Below are positions 10,042 through 18,592 of a stretch of DNA of 64,000 nucleotides, one piece after another (position 1 is the first letter of the stretch; each line of letters opens with the position of its first letter). The translations under genes were made by a program, and so were the position numbers. The stretch lies in contig NZ_CP030104.1 in NCBI RefSeq assembly GCF_003269425.1, forward strand, positions 3,505,001 through 3,569,000. The letters are read 5' to 3'. Origin of the DNA: Flagellimonas maritima. Its GTDB lineage: Bacteria; Bacteroidota; Bacteroidia; Flavobacteriales; Flavobacteriaceae. The notes beneath the pieces were generated by a model. That model ran no database searches, was not told where the DNA came from, and saw only the letters and a list, made by a program, of their open reading frames with translations.

Positions 10042-10212
10042 AAATTTTACCTGCGAATTGTTTTTATAAAGTTAATATTGTTGAATTGTTTAAAGATAAT
10101 AAATGACACCATGTTAAAGCACCATTTTTTCAATAATTATTAGTGATTCATAATTATTGTACCGTACTACCAATAATTGAAACTTATGTAGTTAAAATTA
10201 GGGATATGGCAC

Positions 10213-11129
10213 TTACTTTTTGAATCTTTCAAAAATCGCCAAAGTTTTTGTTGTATTGATGAAATAAACCCCTGTAAGTAAAACTATTGCGGCGATAATG
10301 GATTGTGTCGTTATCTGTTCATTTAAAAAATACCATCCCAATATTAGAGCTACTATGGGATTTACATAAGTAGAAGTTGCCACTTTTTCAGGAGAAACGG
10401 ATTTTAGTAGATAATTGAATGATGTAAAAGCCAGAATACTCCCAAAGACAATTAAAAGCACCATGACCCATTGAACTTTTTCGCTCCAATTTATTGGAGA
10501 AATCCATTCCTCGCCAAATCCCAAACTCATAAACGCAAGTATTATCCCCCCGTAAACATCTGATATCCTGTATTTACAAAATAATTGGAAGGCATATCTG
10601 CTTTAGCAACAAAAAGACTGCCATACCCCCAACTTAGCATACATAAAAAAATCATGACCATCCCGGTAACGGAATTTTCTTTTGCTATAATCTCTTTTTG
10701 ACTTACCAAAAGATAGATTCCAATGATACCGAATACAACGCCAATTACTGACATGGGTTGAATCTTTTTACCATGAAGGATACGCATAAGCAACAAAACA
10801 ATGAGAGGTTGAGCAGATATTTCAAGTGCGGCAAAACCTGTATCAACATAACGAAGTGCCCAAACAACTATCCCGTTGCCAAAGCTTAAAAAAAGAAAAC
10901 CAGCTATAATCGAATTCAGAAGTTGTTTCTTGGCAACTCTGATTTTAATTCCCATGAGTTTTGCCAAGACCAATATTAAAATTCCTGCAATAGTAAATCT
11001 AAACGAAGCCAACATGAAGGCAGGAAGTTCCAAAACCGCAATCTTGTTCAAAAGATATGTTGACCCCCATATTACATAAATGGCAAAAAAAGCAACTATT
11101 ATAAGTATTTTGTTTGAAGATTTTCCCAT
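10213..11129 (-). pseudogene. EamA/DMT-family transporter, frameshifted at a G6 run
   Basis: Two adjacent frames together make one EamA (drug/metabolite transporter) protein of about 305 residues and ten membrane helices. The first part (11129 to 10542) carries the N-terminal EamA repeat (IYVIWGSTYLLNKIAV) and stops after YQMFTGG. The second (from about 10545 to 10213) carries the second repeat (VATSTYVNPIVALILGWYF). They join at a run of six G on the minus strand (six C near 10546-10551); a seventh G would restore TGG-IILAFMSLGFG and the whole protein. So this is a real frameshift, a slippage-prone switch, or a base-calling error. The family exports small metabolites or amino acids; the substrate is unknown. 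Confidence 0.8.
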
Positions 11130-11218
11130 TTCGATATTGAAGAATAATCTACAATATTACGGATGTTCAAGAGAAGATAATCGATGTTTTGCATACTATT
11201 GATAAAAAGCCTGAAGAA

Positions 11219-11587
11219 TCAAGAATACTGATTGATATCGAGTAGATAGGAAGCAATATCCCTTTCCAATTTTTTAAAACGTTCAAGATGCAATTGTATT
11301 TCTTTTCGTAAACCTTCTGCTACTACGTTTTTTTGTTTGAGCAGTCTCATGATTTGGTTTTGTTGCCCTGAAAAATTTTTAAAATTATGCCTAAGGTCGT
11401 AAAGCTTTTCAAAACAATGGGAATCATGTGGCTCACACGTGTATGAATTTAATTTTTTGGAAAGTCTTTGAATGATATTGTTGTTCCGCTCCATGCGAAC
11501 CAATAGTTCTTGGATTTTGACTGTGTCTTTTGCATCTATATCAGTCATTGCAGTTTGTTTATCGATCAAAGGGTTTAAACTTTTCAT
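11219..11587 (-). CDS. Small coiled-coil hypothetical protein
   Basis: A 122-residue cytoplasmic protein with no signal peptide or membrane segment. It is mostly helical with heptad-like charged segments (KIQELLVRMERNNNIIQRL and RKEIQLHLERFKKLERDIAS). Two cysteines and two histidines cluster near the middle (TCEPHDSHCFEKL), which could bind metal. No family was recognised. It is transcribed alone. About 270 bases to its right contain only AT-rich sequence without a recognisable gene. Confidence 0.6.
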   Translation of the reverse strand: MKSLNPLIDKQTAMTDIDAKDTVKIQELLVRMERNNNIIQRLSKKLNSYTCEPHDSHCFEKLYDLRHNFKNFSGQQNQIMRLLKQKNVVAEGLRKEIQLHLERFKKLERDIASYLLDINQYS

Positions 11588-11856
11588 TAAGTTAGTAATT
11601 ATCCTATATATTTTTCAAAAATTAACGTGGTTTTTAAATATTTAACACTCACGGCAACATAAAATATTAAATGTAAAATATTGATGTACAATTATTTGAT
11701 ATTTTTCAATATGGGTGTCTCAAAATTTTTGTTAGTGATATGTTTTCCTCAAGCAACAAAAATCAATTAATTAGTCAAGGTTAAACAAAATCGATTTTTA
11801 TTTTTCTCATTCTTCTTAAATTCCTAATTCCTACTTTTAAACAAAAAATCTTCCCT

Positions 11857-12372
11857 ATGCGAAAATTTTTCTTTTCAATAATTATTGTTATTAGTTTAAT
11901 TCACTGTACTGTTAAAGGGCAAACGATAAAGATTAAAAGTGCTGTTATATCCTTTGAGTTTGTTTCCAAGGAAACCAAGGGGACTATATCCGGTTTTAAA
12001 TCAAATTCTTCAATTGATTGGAAAAATCTCGAGAACTCGGTCTTTAAGGGCTCGGTTGCGTCAGAGACCCTCGACACCAACAACGGATTGCGTAATTGGT
12101 CATTAAAAAGCGGGAAATATTTTGATGTGGATGATTATCCAATAATCTCGTTTCAGAGCAAACAAGTAAAACTACACAAAAAGAAACTGGTGGTAACAGG
12201 CGATTTGACCATAAAGAACATTACAAAGCCAATCACAATAAATTTTACCCAAAATAAAAATCAACTTATTGGAACAACAAGCCTTTATTCAATTGATTAC
12301 GGAATTAAAATAAAGAAGAATAGAGAAGATAATCTAGTGAAGGTTAAAATGGTATTTGATACAGACCAATAG
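11857..12372 (+). CDS. YceI-like periplasmic lipid-binding family protein
   Basis: A 171-residue secreted protein: signal peptide to about residue 21, then a YceI-type lipocalin-like barrel. Family features visible are KSAVISFEFVSKETKGTISG near the start, ENSVFKGSVASETLDTNN in the middle, and KYFDVDDYPIISFQS followed by VVTGDLTIKNITKPITI. YceI proteins bind isoprenoid or other amphiphilic lipids in a hydrophobic pocket. It converges on the polyketide operon (18 bases between the stop codons). Whether it is related to that operon's lipid product is only a guess from position. Confidence 0.85.
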   Translation: MRKFFFSIIIVISLIHCTVKGQTIKIKSAVISFEFVSKETKGTISGFKSNSSIDWKNLENSVFKGSVASETLDTNNGLRNWSLKSGKYFDVDDYPIISFQSKQVKLHKKKLVVTGDLTIKNITKPITINFTQNKNQLIGTTSLYSIDYGIKIKKNREDNLVKVKMVFDTDQ

Positions 12373-12390
12373 GTTATCTTTTAAACATTT

Positions 12391-12819
12391 CTATTTTTTA
12401 TCAAAGATGAAACTATAAATTTTATTCACTCCCCAATTTCCCAACGGAAAATACAGTGCAAAGAAAAGGGCCATGCCCAAACTAAAATTACGGATATTGA
12501 AAAGCTCATCTAAAATATTATTGGGAAAAGCATAGGAAGTTTGCAAAGCATAACCGCTGAATTCCAAAATGCCCATGGCCACCAAACCATAAGCATACTG
12601 TGCATGAAAAGGTAACCCTCGCAATAGCAATGATATGGGTACCATATACAATATATAGCAAGTAATCACTTGCCACCAAAAAGTAAATTTTGCAATCTCT
12701 ACCTGGGCACCGAACCAGTTCATCCCCAATCCCCATAGAAAGTAGATGACGCAATAAAGCAGCAACAATTGCTTATCCACATTAAGTTTTTGCAAAGCAA
12801 AACTCTTAAAGTCTTTCAC
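12391..12819 (-). CDS. Small multi-pass membrane protein at the end of the type III PKS operon
   Basis: A 142-residue protein with about four hydrophobic helices (LLLLYCVIYFLWGLGMNWF, VITCYILYMVPISLLL, and two in the second half, the last FSLGMALFFALYFPLGNW). No family was recognised. It begins with GTG overlapping the TGA of the acyl carrier protein gene, so the two are translationally coupled. Its place as the last gene of a lipid-type operon suggests a role in handling or placing a hydrophobic product in the membrane; that is inference only. Confidence 0.7.
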   Translation of the reverse strand: MKDFKSFALQKLNVDKQLLLLYCVIYFLWGLGMNWFGAQVEIAKFTFWWQVITCYILYMVPISLLLRGLPFHAQYAYGLVAMGILEFSGYALQTSYAFPNNILDELFNIRNFSLGMALFFALYFPLGNWGVNKIYSFIFDKK

Positions 12820-13070
12820 TTTTCAGCAATTTTTTTATCTATAATGCCCAAAGCATCTCTAACGGTCTGCATTCCATCCATATCATCATTTTCCAACATA
12901 ATATCAAATTTATCTTCGACGTCCAGTACGATATCCACTAAATTTGCCGAATTGATATTCAAATCTTGCGTAAAATTGCTTTCCATTGTTATGGAATCTG
13001 CAGAAACATCATCTGGCAGATAGATTTTTACAATTTCCTTTAACTTTTGATATCTTTCTTTTTCTTGCAT
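12816..13070 (-). CDS. Acyl carrier protein dedicated to the PKS operon
   Basis: An 84-residue acidic helical protein. I start at the ATG at 13070 (MQEKERYQKLKEIVKIYLP) since the 18 upstream residues overlap the ketosynthase gene. The four-helix ACP pattern is clear: DDVSADSITMESNFTQDLNI, then NSANLVDIVLDVEDKFDIML, then GMQTVRDALGII. The phosphopantetheine serine is the S of NSAN, about residue 38, in place of the common DSL. That variant suggests an ACP that works with its own partners rather than the primary fatty acid ACP. It carries the growing acyl chain between the ketosynthase, dehydratase and reductase encoded next to it. Confidence 0.9.
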   Translation of the reverse strand: MQEKERYQKLKEIVKIYLPDDVSADSITMESNFTQDLNINSANLVDIVLDVEDKFDIMLENDDMDGMQTVRDALGIIDKKIAEK

Positions 13071-13086
13071 TTTCAATATTAATGTT

Positions 13087-14367
13087 TTAATCCTGACTAA
13101 AAGATTTAAAAATAATACAGGCATTTACATCACCAAAGCCAAAACTTGCTTTTGCGATAATTTTTGGAATAAAATCAATTGTAGTTTGGGGAATCTTAGA
13201 AATACTTATCATTTTGGATATCTCAGGATGCACATCTTCACAATTAATATTTCCAAAAATCTGTTTTTCTCGAAATTGCAACAAGGTTGCCACACACTCA
13301 ATGCTTCCCGCTGCGGCAAGGCAGTGCCCGAACAGACTTTTAGATGAATTAATCAAAGGAAATTCACCATTGGAAAATTTCAAAGCTTTTCTCCAGTTAT
13401 GTATTTCAACTGTATCTTTTATGGTAGCTGTTAAATGTCCGTTGATAGCATCAATCTCTTGTGGACCAATGCCGGCATTTTGTATTGCTGATTGTATGCA
13501 ACGTACCACGGCATCGTTATTTGGAGCTGTCATGGTACCTCCGCCTCTTTGCCCTCCGCTATTAATGCAACCACCAAGAATTTCCCCATATATTTTTGCT
13601 CCTCGCCGTACTGCACTTTCCAAAGATTCCAATATCAAAGCTCCTGCCCCACTACCGGGAACAAAACCAGCGGCAGAAGCGCTCATGGGCCTGCTCGCAG
13701 CTTCCGGATTGGTATTATAATCTCTTGGGAGTATTCGCATAGCGTCAAAACCTCCCCACACATAAGGACCACTATCACTACAGCTCCCGACCAGCATTCT
13801 TTGTGCTTTTTGGTATTTAATACGCTCATATCCCATTAAAATAGCTTCAGTCCCAGTAGTACATGCAGAGGAATTTGTAGTTACTTGGTTTCCGCAACCT
13901 AGCATACCGCCCAGATACGCACTGATTCCACTTGCCATGGTCTGGATTACTGAAGTACTGCCCAATCGTCGCACGTTGCCTTCATCTACCTTATAGATTG
14001 CTTCCCTAAACTTATCTACCCCAAGGATTCCCGTACCAAAAATGATTCCGCTGTTCCAATCAGGATTTTCATCACTTTCTGGAATTGGAAGATTTGCATC
14101 GCTCCAAGCATCTATACCTGCAAGCACACCATAAACTATACCACTTGCATTAAGACCCCTTAATTGTAATTTAGTAAAGTAATTGTTTAAATGAGATTCT
14201 TTAATTAATGGCTTACCAGCTATTTGGCATCCAAAATTTAGTTGTTCTAACTCGGAATGAAATCGAATGCCACTGATACCTTTTTTTAAGGAATTTGCAA
14301 ATTCCTTAAGATTGATTCCATTGGGTGCACATACCCCCAAACCGGTGACCACTACCCTATTTTCCAT
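13087..14367 (-). CDS. Beta-ketoacyl-ACP synthase (FabF/KAS II-like)
   Basis: A 426-residue thiolase-fold condensing enzyme. The start is the ATG at 14367. The Cys-His-His triad is intact: Cys in TTNSSACTTGTEAI (about 168), His in INGHLTATIKD (about 310) and His in KSLFGHCLAAAGS (about 347). It elongates acyl-ACP with malonyl-ACP. It overlaps the dehydratase gene by about 11 bases and is followed at 16 bases by the ACP gene, so all act as one unit. It is divergent from primary FabF (GINGH rather than NAHGT-type wording), as expected for a secondary-metabolism copy. No malonyltransferase or separate KS-beta subunit is present, so malonyl units must come from the host FabD. Confidence 0.9.
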   Translation of the reverse strand: MENRVVVTGLGVCAPNGINLKEFANSLKKGISGIRFHSELEQLNFGCQIAGKPLIKESHLNNYFTKLQLRGLNASGIVYGVLAGIDAWSDANLPIPESDENPDWNSGIIFGTGILGVDKFREAIYKVDEGNVRRLGSTSVIQTMASGISAYLGGMLGCGNQVTTNSSACTTGTEAILMGYERIKYQKAQRMLVGSCSDSGPYVWGGFDAMRILPRDYNTNPEAASRPMSASAAGFVPGSGAGALILESLESAVRRGAKIYGEILGGCINSGGQRGGGTMTAPNNDAVVRCIQSAIQNAGIGPQEIDAINGHLTATIKDTVEIHNWRKALKFSNGEFPLINSSKSLFGHCLAAAGSIECVATLLQFREKQIFGNINCEDVHPEISKMISISKIPQTTIDFIPKIIAKASFGFGDVNACIIFKSFSQD

Positions 14368-14815
14368 CAAGATTAAGTTTTAGCATTCCCGCGAGTGTTC
14401 CTTTACAGACCAATTTTTTATCAGAATTGAAAAGTTTCACTTTGCATTTCAATTTATTGAAGCGAAAATATATCTTTTCTGAATTAACTGTTACCGTTTC
14501 TCCTGGAAGTACAGGAAGATAAAATTCCATCTCAGAACTACTCATGGCAATTTGTAAATCGATAGTATTTTTTTTTGAAATTGCATCCCCCAAGAGGTAA
14601 ATTCCAAGGCATACAAGTCCAATCTGGGCACAGCATTCTGTTAAAACCACTCCAGGCGTAACCGGGAAGTCTTTAAAATGTCCCTGATAAAATGATGAAT
14701 TTTTATCGAAGGTATAAACACCCTCTATCCCATTATCATTAACCGTTATTAAGTCATCTACAAATAAAAACGGTTGATTATATGGCAACAATAGTTTAAT
14801 TTTATTTTTGTCCAT
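14357..14815 (-). CDS. 3-hydroxyacyl-ACP dehydratase (FabZ/FabA hotdog fold)
   Basis: A 152-residue hotdog protein. The catalytic His is in YQGHFKDFPVTPG (about residue 44) and the catalytic Glu in LTECCAQIG (about 59), matching the FabZ H...E/D arrangement on the HFPxxPVxPG scaffold. Length is normal for the family. It would dehydrate 3-hydroxyacyl-ACP during chain growth. It lies 3 bases downstream of the reductase gene and overlaps the ketosynthase gene, so translation is coupled. Confidence 0.9.
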   Translation of the reverse strand: MDKNKIKLLLPYNQPFLFVDDLITVNDNGIEGVYTFDKNSSFYQGHFKDFPVTPGVVLTECCAQIGLVCLGIYLLGDAISKKNTIDLQIAMSSSEMEFYLPVLPGETVTVNSEKIYFRFNKLKCKVKLFNSDKKLVCKGTLAGMLKLNLDGK

Positions 14816-14818
14816 AGT

Positions 14819-15601
14819 TTATTGTAGGCTCTCTCCACCATCCACCTTAATAATTGTTCCCGTTATCCACTTAGCCTCATCCATTGTCAATAGGTAGGTT
14901 GCATTTGCTATGTCCTCAGGCTTTGTAAGTCTTTTGTTCGGGTTTCTTTTTAAGGATTCACTTTTTAAATTATCGCTATTTGGTATCATATTTAAGGATT
15001 TTGTATCAGTAACTCCAGCTTGGATACAATTGGCCTTGACCCCTTTATAAGCAAATTCCAGTGCAATATTGCGCATTATCGCCTCTAACGCTGCCTTAGC
15101 AGCCGAAACAGCACCATAGTTCTTCCAGGCTTTTGTATTTCCTTCGCTTGTGAACGCAATAATTCGACTGTCTTTTGCGAAAAGACTTTCATCAATCAAT
15201 GATTTGACCCAATCGTATAAGCTCACAGCCATTGCATCAATGGTCAAGTGAAAATCTTGATTCACTAGAACTTTTTCATTTTCATCGACCATCGGCTTTA
15301 AGTTTCCTTTTGCGATGCTGTGGACAAATACATTGATTTTTTCAGGTCCCAGCAGCTTCTTTATTTTCTTGATCGCTTCATCTCTTTTTATAGGATTGGT
15401 GGCATCAATATTAAAATTATGTAGCATTGCTCCACTTGAGATTATTTCTTGAAAATTCCCGGTAATGGCATCTAATTCAGATCTTCTGTCACGATGAACA
15501 ATCAAAATATTAAAACCGTGTTTTGATAGTTTTCTGGCAGTCGCCAAGCCCAGGCCACTACTGCCTCCCAATATCAAAACCCATTTGGATGTTTTTTTCA
15601 T
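14819..15601 (-). CDS. FabL-like enoyl-ACP reductase (SDR)
   Basis: A 260-residue short-chain dehydrogenase. I use the ATG at 15601; the GTG at 15622 would overlap the PKS gene. A Rossmann GGSSGLGLA motif lies at about 12-20. The active site has Tyr and Lys six residues apart (YGAVSAAK, about 161-168), the spacing of FabI/FabL enoyl reductases rather than the YxxxK of ketoreductases. The flanking KAALEAIMRNIALEF and the end ITGTIIKVDGGESLQ also resemble FabL. It probably reduces the enoyl-ACP made by the neighbouring dehydratase. No obvious separate ketoreductase exists in the operon, so host FabG would have to supply that step, or this enzyme has both activities. Confidence 0.82.
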   Translation of the reverse strand: MKKTSKWVLILGGSSGLGLATARKLSKHGFNILIVHRDRRSELDAITGNFQEIISSGAMLHNFNIDATNPIKRDEAIKKIKKLLGPEKINVFVHSIAKGNLKPMVDENEKVLVNQDFHLTIDAMAVSLYDWVKSLIDESLFAKDSRIIAFTSEGNTKAWKNYGAVSAAKAALEAIMRNIALEFAYKGVKANCIQAGVTDTKSLNMIPNSDNLKSESLKRNPNKRLTKPEDIANATYLLTMDEAKWITGTIIKVDGGESLQ

Positions 15602-15615
15602 AGCGCTATAATATG

Positions 15616-16671
15616 TTACCACTCCAGCAAAATACGCTGTGCGGAAAATCCGGGGCCAAAACTTAATACCATGCCCTGTTCGCCTTCTTTGGTTTCTTTT
15701 TTTAAGAATCTTTCCAATACGTAAAGCACCGTAACACTGCTCATATTGCCATATTCACTTAGAACTTCCCTGGTATCGTCAATATTCTTGCCCAGTTTAC
15801 CAAATAATTCCTCTACAGTTTGTACAATTTTCTTTCCTCCAGGATGGAAAATTAAATAGTTGACCTTGTCGATATTGGAACCCTGTTTTTTCAAGAAAGG
15901 ATGGACTAAATCGGGGAAGTATTCTGCTATGACCTGTGGAACTGCAGGGTCTAAAATCATTTTCAACCCTGTATTCGTTAGGTCAAATCCCATTAAATGT
16001 GTTGCATGTTTAAAATGGTACATTTCTTCACCAATTATTTTTGGTCCTTTTGCTTCAGGTTCCGAGGATAAAAGTACACAAGCCGCCCCATCACCAAATA
16101 TAGCGGCACTTACCATGTTCGCCATTGAAAAATCGTTCAACTGAAAGGTTGCAGTTGGACTCTCCACGGCAATAATCGCGGCACGTTTATTTGGATTGGA
16201 CCTTAAAAAATTCGTGGCATAAATCAATCCAGAAACCCCTGCAGCGCATCCCATCTCGGTTACGGGAAGTCTTACAACATCTTGTCTCAGACCCAAGGAA
16301 TTTATTAGATAGGCATCCAATGAAGGTATCATGATTCCCGTGCAACTAACTGTAATGATATAGTCCAGGGATTCAGCTTCCCAATTGGAGTTTTGCAATG
16401 CTTTTTTAAGGGACTGTTCACCCAATATCTTTACTTCACGGACGTAAATGTCATTTTTTTCTTCAAAAGAGGTAGCGGTAAAAACTTCTTCAATATCCAT
16501 TATACCGTATCTTTTGTCCACTCCTGCGCCTTCAAAAATTTTGATGACTTTTCTCTTGAAGCGATCTTCTTTTTGAGAGAGCCAGATATCAATGAACGGA
16601 ATAATATCAGTAGTTTTTCTACTATACTTAGGTGTCTGCTTTGATACACCTACAATACGAACAGGACCCAT
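15616..16671 (-). CDS. Type III polyketide synthase (chalcone synthase-like)
   Basis: A 351-residue enzyme, the normal length of the family. I choose the ATG at 16671, which overlaps the methyltransferase stop as TGATG; the longer frame adds 11 residues inside that gene. The catalytic triad is visible: Cys in TEMGCAAGVSGL (about 141), His in LIFHPGGKKIVQ (about 275) and Asn in SEYGNMSSVTVLY (about 308). The C-terminal GFGPG loop appears as SFGPGFSAQRILLEW. Type III PKSs take a CoA- or ACP-linked starter, extend it with malonyl-CoA and cyclise it to pyrones, resorcinols or phloroglucinols. The adjacent fatty-acid genes suggest a long acyl starter. Confidence 0.93.
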   Translation of the reverse strand: MGPVRIVGVSKQTPKYSRKTTDIIPFIDIWLSQKEDRFKRKVIKIFEGAGVDKRYGIMDIEEVFTATSFEEKNDIYVREVKILGEQSLKKALQNSNWEAESLDYIITVSCTGIMIPSLDAYLINSLGLRQDVVRLPVTEMGCAAGVSGLIYATNFLRSNPNKRAAIIAVESPTATFQLNDFSMANMVSAAIFGDGAACVLLSSEPEAKGPKIIGEEMYHFKHATHLMGFDLTNTGLKMILDPAVPQVIAEYFPDLVHPFLKKQGSNIDKVNYLIFHPGGKKIVQTVEELFGKLGKNIDDTREVLSEYGNMSSVTVLYVLERFLKKETKEGEQGMVLSFGPGFSAQRILLEW

Positions 16672-17384
16672 CAATTCAATTCTTTTTTGCAATGCATAAC
16701 CCATACATACCTAAAAGCCCATTTCCATTCTATATTGTGTATAACACTTGGTATTTTTTTTGACAATTTCACTAATTCTTCCTTTTTAAAGCCCTTGCTT
16801 ATGGAGACCAGTCCATCATATTTTGCAACTTTGGTCTTAATAAAGAAAATACTGAATATTTGAAAAAGATAGTAGGCTATCTTACTGCGCTGTAAATCGT
16901 TTATAACCACCCCCATTTTAGCAATACAAACAAATTTATCCAAAAAGGTTTCAATGCGCTCTTCTTCAAAATGATGCATGGTCAATGTATTGATCAAAAT
17001 GTCACATGATAGATTGGTATCAGCTTTTAGAATATCTGCTTTTTTGAACTTTATGTCAGGAAAATCGGTTGAATTTTCACGTGCTATTTTTAAAACATCA
17101 TCTCTTAAATCTATTCCCAGCATCGTATGCGAAACATTACGACCTTTGAGAAATGTAGAGAGTTTACGGAGCATGGTTCCATCACCACAACCCATGTCCA
17201 AAATCGTATATGATTTATTTTGATCATTTTTGATCAAGTCCCAAACGGCGTTAATCGTTATCGACTCTCCACCCAACAAACTATTACATCTATTGATGTC
17301 GGCATAGGCATCGCTAAGCGCATCAAACTCCATATTTTGATTATCCATCAACTCCAGTTGCCTATTTCTTACGGTAAAATCCAT
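16671..17384 (-). CDS. SAM-dependent methyltransferase of the PKS operon
   Basis: A 237-residue class I methyltransferase. The SAM-binding motif ILDMGCGDGTMLRKL lies near residues 60-75, followed by GIDLRDDVLKIA (acidic residue for the ribose) and the NTLTMHHFEEERI segment after motif II. It starts at an ATG that overlaps the stop of the oxidoreductase gene (TGATG) and ends the same way against the PKS gene, so all three are translated together. The likely role is O- or C-methylation of the polyketide product. The hydrophobic patch SKIAYYLFQIFSIFF may seat a lipid substrate or membrane surface. Confidence 0.9.
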   Translation of the reverse strand: MDFTVRNRQLELMDNQNMEFDALSDAYADINRCNSLLGGESITINAVWDLIKNDQNKSYTILDMGCGDGTMLRKLSTFLKGRNVSHTMLGIDLRDDVLKIARENSTDFPDIKFKKADILKADTNLSCDILINTLTMHHFEEERIETFLDKFVCIAKMGVVINDLQRSKIAYYLFQIFSIFFIKTKVAKYDGLVSISKGFKKEELVKLSKKIPSVIHNIEWKWAFRYVWVMHCKKELN

Positions 17385-18511
17385 CAGTTTACAATTGGGG
17401 CTCCATGGGTTTTACGAATTATGCTGCCAAGCAATGGTTTTGAACTTGCAACTGTGGCCATACCAAAATTAAACCACTTGGTATGCATCATGAGTGTTTG
17501 TAACTGTCTCCCCATCCATAATCTCTGCCTAAAATTCTTTTTCCAGCTTAATTGGTATTCCTTTTCCATATCTTTTCTTGTGAAGTTAGGGTTTTCTAAA
17601 AAGTTTACCACCTGTTCTACTGCTAATTTTCCACTATGTATTGCCATCGCCATTCCATTTCCGCATAACGGATGGATGAGTCCTGCCGTGTCCCCACACA
17701 TCATTACATGGTTCTCGATATTTTTTTTTGGTTCAAAGGAGATTTGGGCGATTGTCAAAGGCTTATCAAATTCAGGAACTGCATTTATTAGAAAATCCTT
17801 CAAAAACGGATTTTGGGAAACCACATTTTTAAAATAAGAATCAATATCCTTTTCCTTCTTAAAACTTTCGTACCTGACCAGGCAACAAAAGTTTATGCTT
17901 TGTCTTTCTATTTGTGATAGTCCGCTATATCCACCTGGGAAATTGTGCAGTCCCACTACGTTTGATGGATGTCCCGTGTTCTTGTAATGGCACTTTATAC
18001 CTAGCCAGGGAGATTTTTGTTGGATAAACTTTCTTTTTAGCGTCATATCCAAGTTAGACCGTTTACCGAACGTGCCCAATACTATAGGGCTTTTTATATT
18101 TTTTTTGGAAGACAATGTTACTGAAAATCCATCATTAAAGTAGTGGATGTTTGTTACAGTATCAAAAACAAACGTAACCCCTTTTTTAATGGCCAATTTG
18201 TAAAGATGGTTATCAAACATATAACGACTTATTCCAAAACCACCCAATGGTAAGCGTATCTCTGAGGATTTACCAGTTTGCGTGCTCAATTGAAGCGTAT
18301 CTATTTCAGGTAAGCTTAAATTGGAGAATTCCATGCCCAAGTCTTCTAGATAAGGTTTGACCTCATTGGAAACATATTCTCCACAGACCTTATGATTTGG
18401 ATATTCGTTTTTTTCCACGACACAGACTTGTTTTCCTTTAGTTGCTAAATCAAGTGCTGCCGTCAATCCTGCCAACCCGCCCCCCACTATTAATATTTCG
18501 GGATCATTCAC
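17384..18511 (-). CDS. FAD-dependent oxidoreductase (geranylgeranyl reductase/hydroxylase-like)
   Basis: A flavoprotein of the p-hydroxybenzoate hydroxylase / geranylgeranyl reductase fold. The dinucleotide motif ILIVGGGLAGLTAALDLA is at the N terminus, KVCGEYVSNEV near residue 45, and the second FAD motif GDTAGLIHPLCGNGMAMAI in the C-terminal third. It is the first gene of the PKS operon and probably hydroxylates or reduces the polyketide. The start is uncertain. An ATG at 18550 adds 13 residues but lies inside the loop of a strong terminator hairpin, while the GTG at 18511 places the FAD motif right at the N terminus, which is usual. I prefer the GTG. The catalytic family is firm, the reaction unknown. 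Confidence 0.85.
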   Translation of the reverse strand: MNDPEILIVGGGLAGLTAALDLATKGKQVCVVEKNEYPNHKVCGEYVSNEVKPYLEDLGMEFSNLSLPEIDTLQLSTQTGKSSEIRLPLGGFGISRYMFDNHLYKLAIKKGVTFVFDTVTNIHYFNDGFSVTLSSKKNIKSPIVLGTFGKRSNLDMTLKRKFIQQKSPWLGIKCHYKNTGHPSNVVGLHNFPGGYSGLSQIERQSINFCCLVRYESFKKEKDIDSYFKNVVSQNPFLKDFLINAVPEFDKPLTIAQISFEPKKNIENHVMMCGDTAGLIHPLCGNGMAMAIHSGKLAVEQVVNFLENPNFTRKDMEKEYQLSWKKNFRQRLWMGRQLQTLMMHTKWFNFGMATVASSKPLLGSIIRKTHGAPIVN

Positions 18512-18530
18512 TGTATGAAGATAATTCTTT

Positions 18531-18563
18531 AAAACAAAAATCCCGACCATGACTGGTCGGGAT
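18531..18563 (-). terminator. Rho-independent terminator after the OmpA-like gene
   Basis: A perfect 10-bp stem (ATCCCGACCA / TGGTCGGGAT) with a TGAC loop, followed on the minus strand by TTTTTGTTTT. It stops leftward transcription from the OmpA-like gene. It also overlaps the longest possible start of the next gene, so the PKS operon likely has its own promoter or is expressed by read-through. Confidence 0.85.
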
Positions 18564-18592
18564 TTAAAAAAAATCGAATTTACTCTTCGCTA

